From NCBI GenBank assembly GCA_964020085.1, contig OZ026600.1:7295448-7359447 (forward strand): a stretch of DNA of 64,000 nt, written 5' to 3'. The stretch comes from Micromussa lordhowensis (lineage: Eukaryota; Cnidaria; Anthozoa; Scleractinia; Lobophylliidae). The position numbers and the translations under genes were made by a program. Position 1 is the first letter of the stretch, and every line of letters starts with the position of its first letter. This document shows positions 16,982 to 30,039 of the stretch, in pieces. A model generated the notes under the pieces. It had not been told where the DNA came from. It saw nothing but the letters and a program-made list of their open reading frames with translations, and ran no database searches.

Positions 16982-17113
16982 GGTCTGTCCAGTAGTCATA
17001 CAAGTGATAACAAAATCGGACGACCACGCAGCGGGAATCCGATTTGTTTATCACGAGTATGATTACAGGACCGAATTGGACGACACGAAGTCTTGTTACC
17101 AATTAATCACAAA
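16982..17113. repeat. Fold-back element, right half (left remnant at about 13641-13671)
   Basis: An inverted repeat reads ...AATCGGACG...AATCCGATT..., with flanking arms AATTCGGTCTGT/ACAGGACCGAATT, and ends CGAAGTCTTGTTACCAATTAATC. The matching left end, AGTAATGGTAATAGGACTGAGTGG, is found just before the IS3EU-like transposon. The transposon therefore inserted inside this older element. The same general design recurs at 35.6 and 38.7 kb. Confidence 0.6.
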
Positions 17114-17217
17114 AGTACAATTTCCGTGAAAAGAAGAATAGCCACGTTATAAAAGAACGGGAAAATTTGCTGACAAAGGAAGGAGGCGTAAATTGTTTCA
17201 TGTCGCTCTCGAATTGA

Positions 17218-17249
<32 letters not shown>

Positions 17250-17967
17250 GATTGGCTTATCGAACTTTCCGATGACAAGCTGTCCGATAACAACTTGGCA
17301 AGTGAGTTAGTGGAAAATAGAAGTTTTTTTAAACCAATCGAGGAAACTGTAATTTATCAAGTCTACCAGAAAAATAATCGGCAAAAATATCAAAATTTAA
17401 AGTTCTTTTTACCAAGCTCCGTCAATCCTAGCCTGAAAAAAACATTCGTCTTAAACACCCCCAAACCCCCAATCCTTAATTGGCCTAAATCACCACTGAA
17501 ATATTGAAAGAAAACAAAAATCAAATCACTGAAAGAAATTAAAACCATTTTGCCGGAAGGCCGACATAACACAGTTGATAAAGGAATTAATGCTTAATGG
17601 GGTATAAATATCCCCCTCTTTGCTCCAGGCTCACTGAGAAAATAATTCGCAGGTAGGGTGGTAGGGAATTCGATTTCGTGGTTTTTAAATGAGGGTTTAC
17701 AGCTGATTTTTGTTTGGCTGGACCTCGTTTCCTGTCATATCACAGAAAACAAGACAATAGATCTTATTTTTTGATGTTTCTCTCAGTCTAAGCAGTTGCT
17801 TGATATCGCAAACAACTCGTATATGGGATCTACTCTGCTACAATCTGTCAAGTCTTCATGATCACTAAGAATTAATACGTCTTTATAAACTTGACTTCTA
17901 CGCTGACGCTTACGTGACACCATATGAGATACATTGTAATACGTCACGCAATTCACAATGTTGGTTT
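17114..17967. other. Intergenic stretch without recognised gene
   Basis: Short open frames occur but none shows a domain, splice pattern or codon structure I can support. The 3' untranslated region of the trehalase gene (minus strand) should lie at its right end. Confidence 0.5.
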
Positions 17968-19821
17968 TTAGACTGCGAATACAAAAACACTCAAGACAAT
18001 ACTGCAAAACAAGACTGCGAAGGTCAATAATACTATACATCCTTCGGCTTTCGCTACCGGCCAGGAAGATTGTGTTATAGGATTTTCTCCACTCACTAAC
18101 TTGTCAGGATAACGGCGTAACATATCCAATACAACGCCATTGGTCCATCCAAACCCAATCTGAATTTTGTACTCACCTCCTCCCCCTGGGGCGCCATGCA
18201 CGCTTACGTTGAACTTTTCAAACATGTGACCGGTAGATCTCCACGCCTTGTAGTTAGTAGTCATCCACTTCTGTGCAAATTTCAAGGCTTCGTCCTGAAG
18301 TTCTTTACTGCTAGACTGTCCGAGGCCCTCAATGAGCATATGTTGCAGAGGGGGCCAGGCGTTTGGAAAATCCCATTGCTGGCCGGATGTCGATAGGGAG
18401 GTGGGAAATCCCCCTGGGTAGTCGAGAACTTTAAGTCGCTTGAGCGTGCGGAGAACAAGGCTTTCTCTTGTCGTGTTGCCCTGGTGAACTCCAGCCCAGA
18501 GTGGTACCACGCTAGCAGCGTAAAAATAATGCCTCTTCTTTTTCAATTGACGATCATAATCGAACCACAAACCCGCTTGGTTGTCCCACAAGACAGCTTT
18601 GATAGCAGCCAGACGGGCCTCTGAAAACCTTTTGTATTGATCTGCTTTAGCTGTGTTCCCGGCCATGCGAAAGAACTTCCCTAGAAGCTTTTCATTGAGA
18701 TACAGAACACTGTTCAAATCCGTGGGGATAATCTGACGGGTCCGCGTGCTGCTAAGGGATCCCCGTGCTGACCCCGTGCGGTTGAACCACCGGGTGGAAA
18801 AGTCCCACCCACTCTCGGCAGCGGAAGCTATGTCTTGGTACAAAGCTGGTCTGGCATTTTCAGGTATTTCTTGAGCTGTATGAAAGTCTTCGTAGTAAGA
18901 TTCTGGCCGTGGAGTGTCCATATTAGCGGCATAAATCGATAGGTTGTATTTTCCAGAGGACACTTCAACTTCAACAGTGCGATTTTTTCTCCAGAAAGTG
19001 TATTCTCTCTCTAAGTCATCTAGAATTGACTTAACGTAGTCTTCGTCGCCAGTGTTGTTAAGGTAAAGTTCCACAATGGGGATCAAAAACGGGGGTTGGC
19101 TTCGGTTCGTGTAGTAAATGCGACCGCCATTTGGGACAAACCCATATGTCTTCACCAACTGCACAAAGTTGTCAATCATTCCTTTAACGGTATCCTTCAT
19201 GCCGCAAATGAGCAAGCCGTCTACAACCCAATAGGAATCCCAATAGTAATATTCACGAAATCTTCCGCCGGGAACAACAAATGGTTTCTTGACCAAAATC
19301 AGGGAAGATCGGGAAGGGTTTTGGCGGGCCTCATCGCTGATCTTTCTCCCCAGTTTTCTCCACAATTCATTGAGCTTTGAAGCGAAGTCCCTGAGGTTAA
19401 CGTCTTTTATACGATCAATAAACTCGGGGTTTTCTTTCCAGTCTGGCGGGGACCAGTCTTCCAAATCATGTCCCGCGGGAAGAAAGTTGTCTTTCACAAA
19501 CTTGAGCACTTGATCCTTGGAAGGGTTATCTGGCAAAGCTTTGAAAGCTTGGAGGACAACCGCTGCGTCCTTCTGCAGTCTCATGTCCACAAACGTCTTG
19601 GAATCGTTGAAAATGCGGGCCATTTGAACTTTGCGCAGCAGATCTCCGCGACAGAAGATCTCGCTGCTACACGCAGGCTTCTCAGCTGTTGCCTGATTCG
19701 GGTTAAGGACAAGAGTAAAGAGCAGAATGCAAGACATATACTCGAACGCCACCATTTTGATTTCTGAGTATGGTTTCATGCAGCTTGAACCTTGCGTGAT
19801 ATTTGCCAGGGCTGTCATCAT
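17968..19821 (-). CDS. TREH: Trehalase, GH37, single exon, with C-terminal membrane segment
   Basis: The 617-residue frame carries both trehalase signatures: PGGRFREYYYWDSY at about 184-197 and QWDFPNAWPP at about 482-491. The catalytic acid and base are probably Asp340 (in ESGWDFSTRW) and Glu550 (GGGGEY...GFGWTNG), as in family GH37. It hydrolyses alpha,alpha-trehalose to glucose. A signal peptide is clear after Met23 (FEYMSCILLFTLV), so translation more likely starts at 19755 (or Met15 at 19779) than at the first Met. A hydrophobic C-terminus (about 593-617) gives a type I anchor or GPI signal, placing the enzyme outside the cell or in the gut/endosomal lumen. The absence of introns is unusual beside intron-rich neighbours. 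It lies head to head with ACBD3. Confidence 0.93.
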   Translation of the reverse strand: MMTALANITQGSSCMKPYSEIKMVAFEYMSCILLFTLVLNPNQATAEKPACSSEIFCRGDLLRKVQMARIFNDSKTFVDMRLQKDAAVVLQAFKALPDNPSKDQVLKFVKDNFLPAGHDLEDWSPPDWKENPEFIDRIKDVNLRDFASKLNELWRKLGRKISDEARQNPSRSSLILVKKPFVVPGGRFREYYYWDSYWVVDGLLICGMKDTVKGMIDNFVQLVKTYGFVPNGGRIYYTNRSQPPFLIPIVELYLNNTGDEDYVKSILDDLEREYTFWRKNRTVEVEVSSGKYNLSIYAANMDTPRPESYYEDFHTAQEIPENARPALYQDIASAAESGWDFSTRWFNRTGSARGSLSSTRTRQIIPTDLNSVLYLNEKLLGKFFRMAGNTAKADQYKRFSEARLAAIKAVLWDNQAGLWFDYDRQLKKKRHYFYAASVVPLWAGVHQGNTTRESLVLRTLKRLKVLDYPGGFPTSLSTSGQQWDFPNAWPPLQHMLIEGLGQSSSKELQDEALKFAQKWMTTNYKAWRSTGHMFEKFNVSVHGAPGGGGEYKIQIGFGWTNGVVLDMLRRYPDKLVSGENPITQSSWPVAKAEGCIVLLTFAVLFCSIVLSVFVFAV

Positions 19822-20648
19822 AAAATAATTAAGGTGTACCTGCTCCGGCAGGTTATTTTTGACCCCGATTGCAAGCGTGACAGTCAGGTCGCATGCGTTC
19901 CAGCTACGTACAACTACGTTTTTCGATCAAAAAACAAGCAGTAGTTAAAAATGCTTTATTTGAAATGAGATTGCTTGGCGGAAAAGACCTCATTCGACAA
20001 GATCTCGGTAAAGTGACCACAGAATCCTCATCAGAAATAAGAATGTTATTTTAGTTTTTTTTTAAATTTTGTTATAAATATACCACGTTGTGCCAGCCTC
20101 ACCGTAGCCTTTGACTTGCTATCGTTTTATTTTAGAGTACAGTCAGTTTTAGCAACCACACTATTTTGCACGCATTGTTAGTTTTATAAAAGCTCTGTAA
20201 ATATCACGTGACTCAGGACCGCTTGTCAGAATCGTCAGTCTATTATCTCTTCTCTGTTATGTTCTGCCCTGAAGTCAACCCCTGACCCTTTTGTACGCCA
20301 TTTTGACAGAAAAGGAACCCCTTTCGTATAGCTTTAATTGAAAACAGGTGTTCCTTTCGCATACTTTTATTATGAATAAGTCGCCAAAAAGGAATTTCTC
20401 TTTTCATTTTCATGTAGTTCCTATAATAAAGGAAATGATGCAGCTATAAGTTGTGTCTGTCCGAAATATTTTAATTAAAGGCCCTTTCAAATAACGAAAT
20501 GACAGGTTTCCCTACCCTTTCGCTTACCTTAAACTTTGGCTAGTTTTCATCATTTTTTCCTTTTTTCGACTCATTCGTTTCCGGTTCCGGTTACACGGAA
20601 AATATGTGCATGCGCGTTTGTGTGTTATTGGTTCGTACTCGTGGCAAT
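19822..20648. promoter_or_regulatory. Divergent intergenic region between trehalase and ACBD3
   Basis: About 830 bp separate the two start codons in head-to-head orientation, so both promoters must lie here. No clear TATA box is placed at a convincing distance for either gene. The last 70 bp before ACBD3 are G+C-richer than the rest. Confidence 0.5.
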
Positions 20649-23600
20649 ATGGCGGACGGTGAACCAAGTTCTGAGATTGCTGAAAATCCACATGATTTAA
20701 CAATTATTGAGGACCAGAACACCTCTATCGAAACTGAAGGAGCTCAAGAAAAAGGAGCCAAAGAAGAACCGTACAATTATGGATTCTCTTTACCAGAATA
20801 TTACAAACTTTGCCTGCAGTATTACCATAGGGGTAAGGCGCCATCTTTATCATTTACCGGGAACTTCAACATTGTGACACATCATAAGTTTCAGTTTGAT
20901 TGATTAATTCTGATTTTTGATAGCCTTCACTACAAGTTATGCCTTATGCTAAGATTGTTGACGAAGTTTTATCCAAAGAACTCAGTCTTCTTGAAAGCGG
21001 TGTAAATGAACTTTTGAAATGCTCGTTTATACAGGGAAGTAATTACATGTATGTCTACATGTGCAGTACATCAGGGGCAATTCAAATTACAACAGTGCTT
21101 GGGTTGCAAGAGGCTACACATAGTCCAGTTAATCTTGCCTGGCATTTTCATCTTGTCCTCTGGAAGTCTTGTTGCTGTGACAGGTTTCTCTGCTGAGCTG
21201 GATTTTAATTAAGAAATAGAAAACATGTTCTGTGTTTCTATCGAGTTTTAGTATAAATATCTCTGTTTGGCTATGCTACTCACTATCTATTCTGTTATAG
21301 ATAGTGAGTAGTCCAGCAGTGTTCAGTTGTGAACAAAGTGATGGTCTCTTCTTTGCGTTTTCAAGGTATCTGCGAAGACGATTGACATGTAGCTCAAGTC
21401 TTGAACAACTACTGAACAACAATTCTATTATTTGCTCTCAATTTCTATGTGTGGTAGAAATCTTGAGCTCATAATCTATTTGTTTAATCGAAACATGATT
21501 GAAAGTTTGGGAGGACGTGCAATGCTGTGGGAACATGAGCCAAAAGGAGAGGGTTTCCACTGCTTTTTCGAGTTCTCACAAACTTTCACGAGTGTTTCTA
21601 TTTAACAATTAGATTATGAGCTCAAGATTTCTATCACACATAGAAATCGAGAGTGAACAATCTAATTGTTTTAGTATAAATCTACTAGTCGTTCTAAACT
21701 TTATCTTATTTGAAAACATAAAGAAGCAGCCACCAGTTTGTTAACAAACATACACTGCCACATTACTCACTATCTACAACAGAATAGATAGTGAGTAGCG
21801 TAGCCAATCAACGAACGGCATTCATGATATAATTTTATTAGATTTATACTGAGACTCGATGAAACACAGAGACCATTGTTTCTATTTCTTTTAGAAAAAC
21901 CATGACAAAAAAAACAACAAGAAAACAGTCTGTTTACTTTGATCATCAAAATGTACATGTAAATTGTCTTGGCTCACACCATCATTATGTCAACAGCTCA
22001 TTCTAGGTCTGTGTTTCTATCGAGTTATACATGTAGAAACACAATTTTTAACCAATCAGTGCATGTATTTTCTTTGAACTACATGTACATGTATTTCTTA
22101 TCTGTTATAGATAGTGAGTATTGCAGCAGTGTGCGGTTGTGAACTAAATGATGGCCGCTTCTTTGCGTTTTTGAGTTGCCTCTGAAGAGGATTTAGATGC
22201 AGTTTTGAATGACATACTAGATTTATACCAAAACAACTAGATTATTTGCTCTTGATTTCTATACGAGATAGCTGACTCTGGAACACAATTGAAGGTTGGG
22301 AGAACGAGAAATGCTGTTGGAACACGAGCCGACAGGGGAGTGTTTCCACAGCTTTTTTGAGTTCTCCCAAACTTCCACAAGTGTTTCTATAACTCAATAG
22401 AAACATACATGTAGAGAACATGTTTTGTATTTCTTTTAGAAAATTCTGCTATAAAGATAAAGAAAGCAATCTGTTTACTTTGATCATCAAATTAACAAAC
22501 TGACGTCAGTTTTTCATGTGTCTGTCCTGTTATTGATCATAAATTTCGTCATCACATTGTCAAAGTAGCTGTGGATCCACGAGGCGATAGCCGAGTGGAT
22601 CCGCAGACTACTTTGACAATGTGATGACGAAATTCATTGTCAATAACAGGACAGACTCATTAAAAACTGACATCAATGTAAATTATGTTTGCTCGCACCA
22701 TCATTATGTCAACTGCTCGTTCTAGATCTGTGTTTCTGTCGAGTTATAGAAACATGATTTTAAACCAATAAACATGCATATTTTCTTTGGGCTAACATTC
22801 TGAAGGCACCTTGACAGGCTGCTTATGCTGAAGGACTAACGCTTATAACATCAGCTTTGGAATCTATTAAGGTGGCCAATTCATATTATCAACTCATTTG
22901 ATAAAACCAAATTACATAATTTGCTTATGGGAGGCATCTGCCTACAAAAGATGTCCATTTGCACAGGTTTAACTGTATACATGTATGTTCTGAAAATTTT
23001 GGACTTTACAACAAAGTAACATTCGCAAGTTGTGATATACATGTACATGTACATGTAACATGACTTGTTCTTGATCTTGTCAACTTTGTGCAAATTTTGC
23101 CTTGATGAACCACCAAATTCTCAAAACGGGCATTGAAAGAAACATTAAAATAACTCAAATGAATAAATATGTCAATCTACCCTAACAGGCTGTTTACTTC
23201 AGGCTGTAAATGTTTTTTTTGTTTTGGTTTGCAGAAAAGCAAATAATAAAGCTGACATATGATGATAAAGTTCAACTGACAGCTTTTTGGAAGCAGATTT
23301 CTAGTGGAGCTTATGACCCTGAAAAATACCCAGATGTAGGGTATTTTGATGTCATTGGTAATGACAGGAGGTAAAAATAATGCTTTATTTCTTAATTTGT
23401 GGTTCTGCTAGTCTTTCAGTAAACTTCTTTTCATGATTCAGTAAAATTTTGGGCCATCAAGGACTGTTGTTTCCTTGCTGTTCTATATTGTACACTGTAG
23501 ATGTCGTGGCTCAATATTACCCTTGGTACTAACCTCTTGCGCACTGAGTGTGAGGGCTGTACTGGGGAATATCGGCCAAAGTGGACTGCGAGACTGTACA

Positions 23601-26600
23601 AAAATGACCAAGGGCGAAAAAATCCCCTGTATGACTCGAGCAAGCTACAATGTAGTTAGTAAGTAGTTTATTATCACACTTGGGGTTTGAACTTGATGGC
23701 TTTTGAAAACATGTAAATACATGTACATGTACACAGCTTATGACTGTTTCCTTGGAAATGGTCTCTATGGCAAAAGATTTCGGAATGCTTGGATTTACCT
23801 CAAGACTACCTTGCCATACAATAAAATTTGTTATCTTCCTTTGTTGTGGTGTATAGTAATTACAGTGTATGTTATAAAAAAATAATGTATTTGAAACAAA
23901 GGAAAATACCAATTTGTACCACAGGTAATATTGAACCACAGAATAAACATTTCTACATTAATAATGAGGCATTTACACAGCAGCTCTTGATATGCTGTGT
24001 AGAATCTTCTAGTACATGTATGTTAAGCATGTGATGATGTTTTGTAACCACGCAATTTGATTCTTTCCTATTGGCAACTGGAGCAAATGAAATCCATAGA
24101 TACAAATCTACATTGTACATGTCTTTTTTAATTATAGAACTCTGTCCATTAGACATGCCATCTGACAGGGTGTGAGGAAAAAAAGGCAGAAATTTTTGTG
24201 GAAAAAATGTGAAAAAATGTGTCAATCATGTCTTTTGAATGTACCGAACAACAGTGAAATGAAAAGACTTCAAAGTCTTACCCAAAATTTACATGTAAGC
24301 TCTTTAATAGAGTGCACCTCATTTTTGCCAACATTGGCATACACGTATGCTTGATCTTTTCATGATATTTTTCGTGATAAAGTTTGATTTACTTTCCTTT
24401 GTTCTGGTGTATAAATGTATGGTAATTACACTGTATGTTATAAGAAATAATTTATTTGAAACAAAGGAATTCAAAATATTTATCAAATTGTACCACAGAT
24501 AATATTGAACCACAACATCAACATTTTTACATTAATTATGAGGTATTACATGTACACAGCAGCAGCAGTTCTTGATATGCTGTGTACATGTAGAGCCTTG
24601 TAGTATTTTAACCATGTGATGATGTAATCACTTTATTTTATTCTCTCTTATTGGCAACTGGAGCAAATGAAATCCATGCATAAATGCTTCTTTTAATACA
24701 GAACTCTGTCCATTAGAGGAAAATTAGATTTTGCCAGGGCACTAGCAACTCTGTACCTTATACAGGATACAAGACATAAGTTTATTCCGCTGAAGTGTGC
24801 GGCGTCTTAGAATTGAAGGCTTCGGTGGAAAAAGGGCGGAAGGTTTTTTACTCAAAATTTAACTTTGTCAGAAACGCTCCAAATTTCGCATGTAGTTTTG
24901 ATTAGGTGCTTTCTTGCTGAAGTTTGCTTAGTTTTCGAAATATTATGTATGCAAAAAAGCTGTAGTATGTGGTCACGTCAACACGTGATCGCAAAGAGGG
25001 TAATTTCACTTAAAATCAAGCAAAATATTGATCTTTTGCAACGCGCAACCTTAAAGTGGTACTATGATGAAAATCGCACCTTTCCTATTTAAGCCATTTT
25101 AAAACATAAACAAGTAGACTGCATAAGAAGTAAAATGCAGTTTACTTCTTTCAAGAAGAAGTCAATAACTTCCAAAAATCCACTTCCTCTTACGGTCTGT
25201 TGCTGTTTACCAGGCCACCAAACCAATGAAATGTCCACTGAGCGCAATCGCTATGCATGCTTGGGAAGGCTCCTTTCGCCTTGTGCGTACACAATCACAT
25301 TCCCATTGATGCAAGACATTTTAGAAGTCTAAAACCAGTTCTCGCTTTCCAAACTTTGACACCAGCAACGCTTGGCAAATGAGCCACAACTCACGAGAAG
25401 CATTTTTTCTTGTGCAAGAACTGCTCTTGGACTTTGCTGCCTGGATCGACCTGACTTCAAACAACGATAACATGAGTATATCCTCGCTCGAACATCATTG
25501 CACATTTTGGTTCTTTAAAACGTGCTGGTGACTTACGGGTTTATCAAGGCTTTATGATGCCTCTCAACCACCAGGCAGGCATACAAGGTACTTTAAAACA
25601 AGGCTTAAAATATTAGTTGACAGAGCTCTAAGGCAGCATGCACTATTTCCTTTTGACGCTCGATCAATTCATGTGTTGTGTTTCACTTCACTATAACTGA
25701 TGTAAACAATCCGTTCCCAGATTTCCGCTCGTGTGCTATTTTCCCTTGACTCAAAAGAAAGTGCAGCTAAGATTCTGTGGGATTTGATTTTGACTTTGCA
25801 CACTCTCAACCATCTGTCTGCTAGATAAGTGCTAAAAGATCTCCAAAAGATGGCGCTTAGAAGACTGAGTTTTTTGCATACGTTATTTCTCGAAAACGAA
25901 GCGCAAACCAACAAAATCAATTACGGAACAATGTTTTTCATGTCAACACAAGTCAGTCTGCCGAAAATTAGCTTGATCCTGCAGAAAATGAAAATCCACT
26001 AAAAAAGCGATATACGCCCTTTTTGCAGGAAGCCCTTCAATTCAAAGTAATCATCTGCTTGGAAAACCACGATGCACACTCACGGAACTCTTGCTTGCGG
26101 ATTTAACTGACCGGCAATTTCTCTTTGGCCCATAGAAATGGCTTAGAAACTTTGAATTACGTCTTCGAAGCACAGGTCAAATTCAATGACTTTGCTACCT
26201 GGCCTTTCTCGCCAGTTCCCGGCCGTCCGTGTCTGAGTCACGCTAAGACGTGCTATATAAGTCATGCACACTTTATGCATCAAAGATTATTATGGGATAT
26301 CCCAGAAATTTTTGCAGCGGAGGATGTTGAGGCCGTCCATTTCAAGAAAATATTAAGAGTCTAGAAAGCAGTTGTAATTTCCAATACTGACACATGCTGA
26401 AGAGTTACGCAAATGAGTTTTAAGTCCGCGACGGATGCTTTGTTTTGGAAGAAGAATCGTTTCCAGACTCTACCACCTGGCTCACTTGTTCTTCAGTGGC
26501 TAAGTTGCTAACAAAAACACGCCTCAGTTCTTTGAGGCATGCTGGTGACTTTCATCGAGGATCAAAGGCTTAATGATGCCAAATCTCCTACCAGGTGGTC

Positions 26601-27395
26601 GCAAATACATGTATTCCTCAAATAAGCTTTGAATATCGGTGGAAATAACGAGCAAACTCTGCTTAATTAACAGGTAAGCTCTGAATTTTTGTTATGGAAG
26701 TAATCGATGCTTTTGCACGCCAAAAGTTGACGTCACAATTCCAGCTAAAAGACATATCCAGCCCAGACCTTGCCAATTGATTAAATACGGCGATTCAATT
26801 ACAAAGACACGAAGATAACTAGATATCTTGGGTTTTGAAAAGTTTAGAGAAAGAGAGCGGAAAAAAAAAATTGGACTGACCTCCACCTCGTATCGAGCCA
26901 GCGTCAGGACAAAACAAACTCGAGTCCGGACCGTTAAGTGCCTTAGCCACTTGTGCTAATGAAGCAGTAGTAGGAGATTCAGGTATTATACTGACACCAT
27001 GGTTTAGCGAAACAAAAGGCTTCTTTTGTTTTTTGTTTAACAAAAGGTCCCCAGAGGATGGCCTTAGAAAAATGTGTTTTTCGCATACGTAATATCTCAA
27101 AGAGGAAGCAAATTTCAGGGAAAAAACATGCCGAACATTGTTTGACCCACGCAAACAAAACTGCATGCGAAGTTTGGAGCGTTTCTGACAAAGTTCACTT
27201 TTGAGTAAAAATCCTAATGCCCTTTTTCCACCGAACCCTTCAACTGCATTCATTAACTATTACATGTAATATGTACAGTGTAGACTGTATATGTGCATGT
27301 ACATGTTGTATGATTTCAAGTCAGTGCCTATAGATACATGTATTGTCTACAGGTGTATATAGCGCATAACCTAGTTAACCAACATGTATATTTAA

Positions 27396-27452
<57 letters not shown>

Positions 27453-30007
27453 AGCACCGAGTTGGCTATAATCATCTCATATCCAACAAGCGTGAGTGAA
27501 ATAATTGTTTTATTAAAAACGCCCCCAAAATATAGAAAACTAGGCTACAATAAAAACAAAAAGGCCCAAAAAATCACGCATACGCTCACCATCTTTGTAG
27601 ATCATGGTATAATGGCTCATATACAGTACCGCTCAGATATACGTTAACTGCGCAGACGCGTATTATACGCACATACGCGTATGACTATACGCACATACGC
27701 GTATAAGTATACGCACATACGCGTATACCTATACGCACATACGCGTATACCTATACGCACATACGCGTATAGTTATCCGCGCATATACGCATATACATGC
27801 GCGTATGATGTGTCTTTGTTATTCAGGACGAAAAGTTTTCTTTGTGTTTCATTGTTGTGAAAAAGAAAGTCTAAGAAGCAATGATCCAACAACGGAAAAT
27901 TAATATATTTGCATAAAGCAAATGGAGATCATGTTAAAAACACGCACGTCGCATCGCTTCATGTATTTACTGAATAACGAGAAGCAGCAGGTTATCTGCT
28001 TTATCTTTCGCTGTTGATGAATCGGAACGAAAAGAAAAATGTTACTTAAACTCGGCATTTAAAAGTGTGAATTATCTGGCGATTTACTAAGCATATGTCC
28101 ACGTAAAGCGCTTCGGGAAAGTTCGATCAAATTTTAAGTGCCGAAAAACTGCAATAATTTTAGGAAAGTCGCTCCGTAGATGTAGGTAATTGACTACAGC
28201 TGTACAAGACATATAAACAAACTTCCCTCGATGAATGTTTGAGAACAGATAAAAACCATACAATTTTGTATCATGAAAGATGTTTTCACTAATTCAGCGC
28301 AGTCGGCGGTCTGTTTTTCAGTACGCATCGGGAAGTTGCGAGATGTTTATCGGTCTAAAGCCTTCCGAAGACCTTGTCGAAAAAATTATATGTCCGGTTA
28401 TATTTGACACAAATCGTTCATTCAAACAGTAAAATGTTATTTCTTTAACCAGATAATTGTTCATAAAAGTTTCTATGGCGCGCTGCTCACATTTAGTTAT
28501 TTTTCACTTCATGGAAAAGTTCTGTTTCGCACGCGTCGTCGCTTGCGAGATGTTTGTTGTCTAAAGCCTTCCGAAGATTATATCTCCGGTTATATTTGAC
28601 ACAAATGGGCAACGAACGGATTGGTAAACCGTTCAAGTGGCATGATAAACCGTTCGAATAAACCGTTCGAACGGATGAATAAATCATTCGAATGGTTTGG
28701 TTTGCTCTTCGAACGGATGACTAAAAAATAATATTAATAATTGCTCGAACGGTCTGCGAAATAGTCTCGAAGGTATCCGGTCATTGTAGACCGCATCACA
28801 TCACGATTAATTTATGACAACAAGATATTTTGTACCACGCTGTTTTGATGTTCACTGAAACGCCCGTCCATTAAACTGACGAAACTGCTTGTTAGATGTT
28901 TGAATGTTCCTTGCTATAAACTTAGAATTTTCGAACGGCTTGCGTTTGTGACATTCTGAAAGCTCATCCGCAGTCACGCTGTTACTTCACGTTGATTGGA
29001 TGATGGTAAGGAATGCATCCAATCAGCGTGGAGAAAACAGCGCGACTGTTGCTCTTAGCACACGAATCCGTGGATGCTGGTCGCTTCGAAAGCTGTATTT
29101 CTGGAAAATTATTTGGCGGTTAGCACTTGGATTTTAAATGGATCTTCGATTGAATGCCACGAGAAGAAGCATCAACCTTTCAGTTTATCTGGTGTTCGAT
29201 TTGGAAGCCGGGCGATTCAAATTTCTGCATGAAAATCTGCTTGGCGCTGGGCGGTCGAAATGAGCCTTCCAGTTCCACCCTTCACTCCGTACAACGTGGG
29301 GTATTACTCAAAGCAAAACCCTAAATCGCACGCAAATGACGAGTGTCGTGAATCTCGCATGTAAACAAGAAATAAACTATTCGCATTTGCATTCGCAAAT
29401 GTCCAAAATATTCGCCGCTAAACTTGGGAGAAGTTTCACATGCGGGTTTGTTTCTTTGTCGATTCTGCTGAAATATGATGCAGCGGTAATAAATTTATTT
29501 TGAACACATTCCAAAGCTGTTGCGGCGGATGTAGTGTGACAAGTGATGAAAACGTCTCCTCTTCTCATGAAAGTTCCGTTCGAAAAGGATAACCCGTTTA
29601 TATCGATAAGCAAATACTTTCTATCTAACTCATATACACTTGCAACAGCGTATCGGGAGAAGTCTTCATGCTGCCGTACTGTAGTCGTTTAGTTTTTTAG
29701 TGCTGTCAAGCTTTTCTTTAGAACAATAGCCCGCTGACAGTAGAAAGACAATAAGCTAGCTCATAAATACTAATGAACATACGCATATATGCGTATATGG
29801 GTATATACGCATTTTTATACGCACATACGCGTATAGGTATACGCACATACGCGTATACTAATACGCACATACGCGTATGATCATACGCATATACGCGTAT
29901 ACCTATACGCACATACGGGAATATTTATACGCGTATTATGCGCATGTTTTGGTTAACGTATATCTGAGCGGTACTGTACCATGATGGCTAAGCCAATGAA
30001 AACTCTC

Positions 30008-30039
<32 letters not shown>

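Larger units (their letters stand above)
27624..29976. mobile_element. Non-autonomous DNA transposon with TA target duplication (Tc1/mariner-like ends)
   Basis: The ends CAGTACCGCTCAGATATACG and its inverse CGTATATCTGAGCGGTACTG are identical over about 25 bp and flanked by TA on both sides (27622-27623 and 29977-29978). CAGT termini with TA duplication fit Tc1/mariner. Just inside each end lie arrays of ACGCACATACGCGTAT units. The interior (about 27810-29775) has no transposase frame I can recognise. It lies in ACBD3 intron 2 and enlarges it by 2.35 kb. Confidence 0.7.

Noticed and set aside
27656..27807. CRISPR-like array
   Set aside because: Units of 16 bp with 6-bp spacers in a eukaryotic transposon end; no unique spacers of suitable length and no cas genes.
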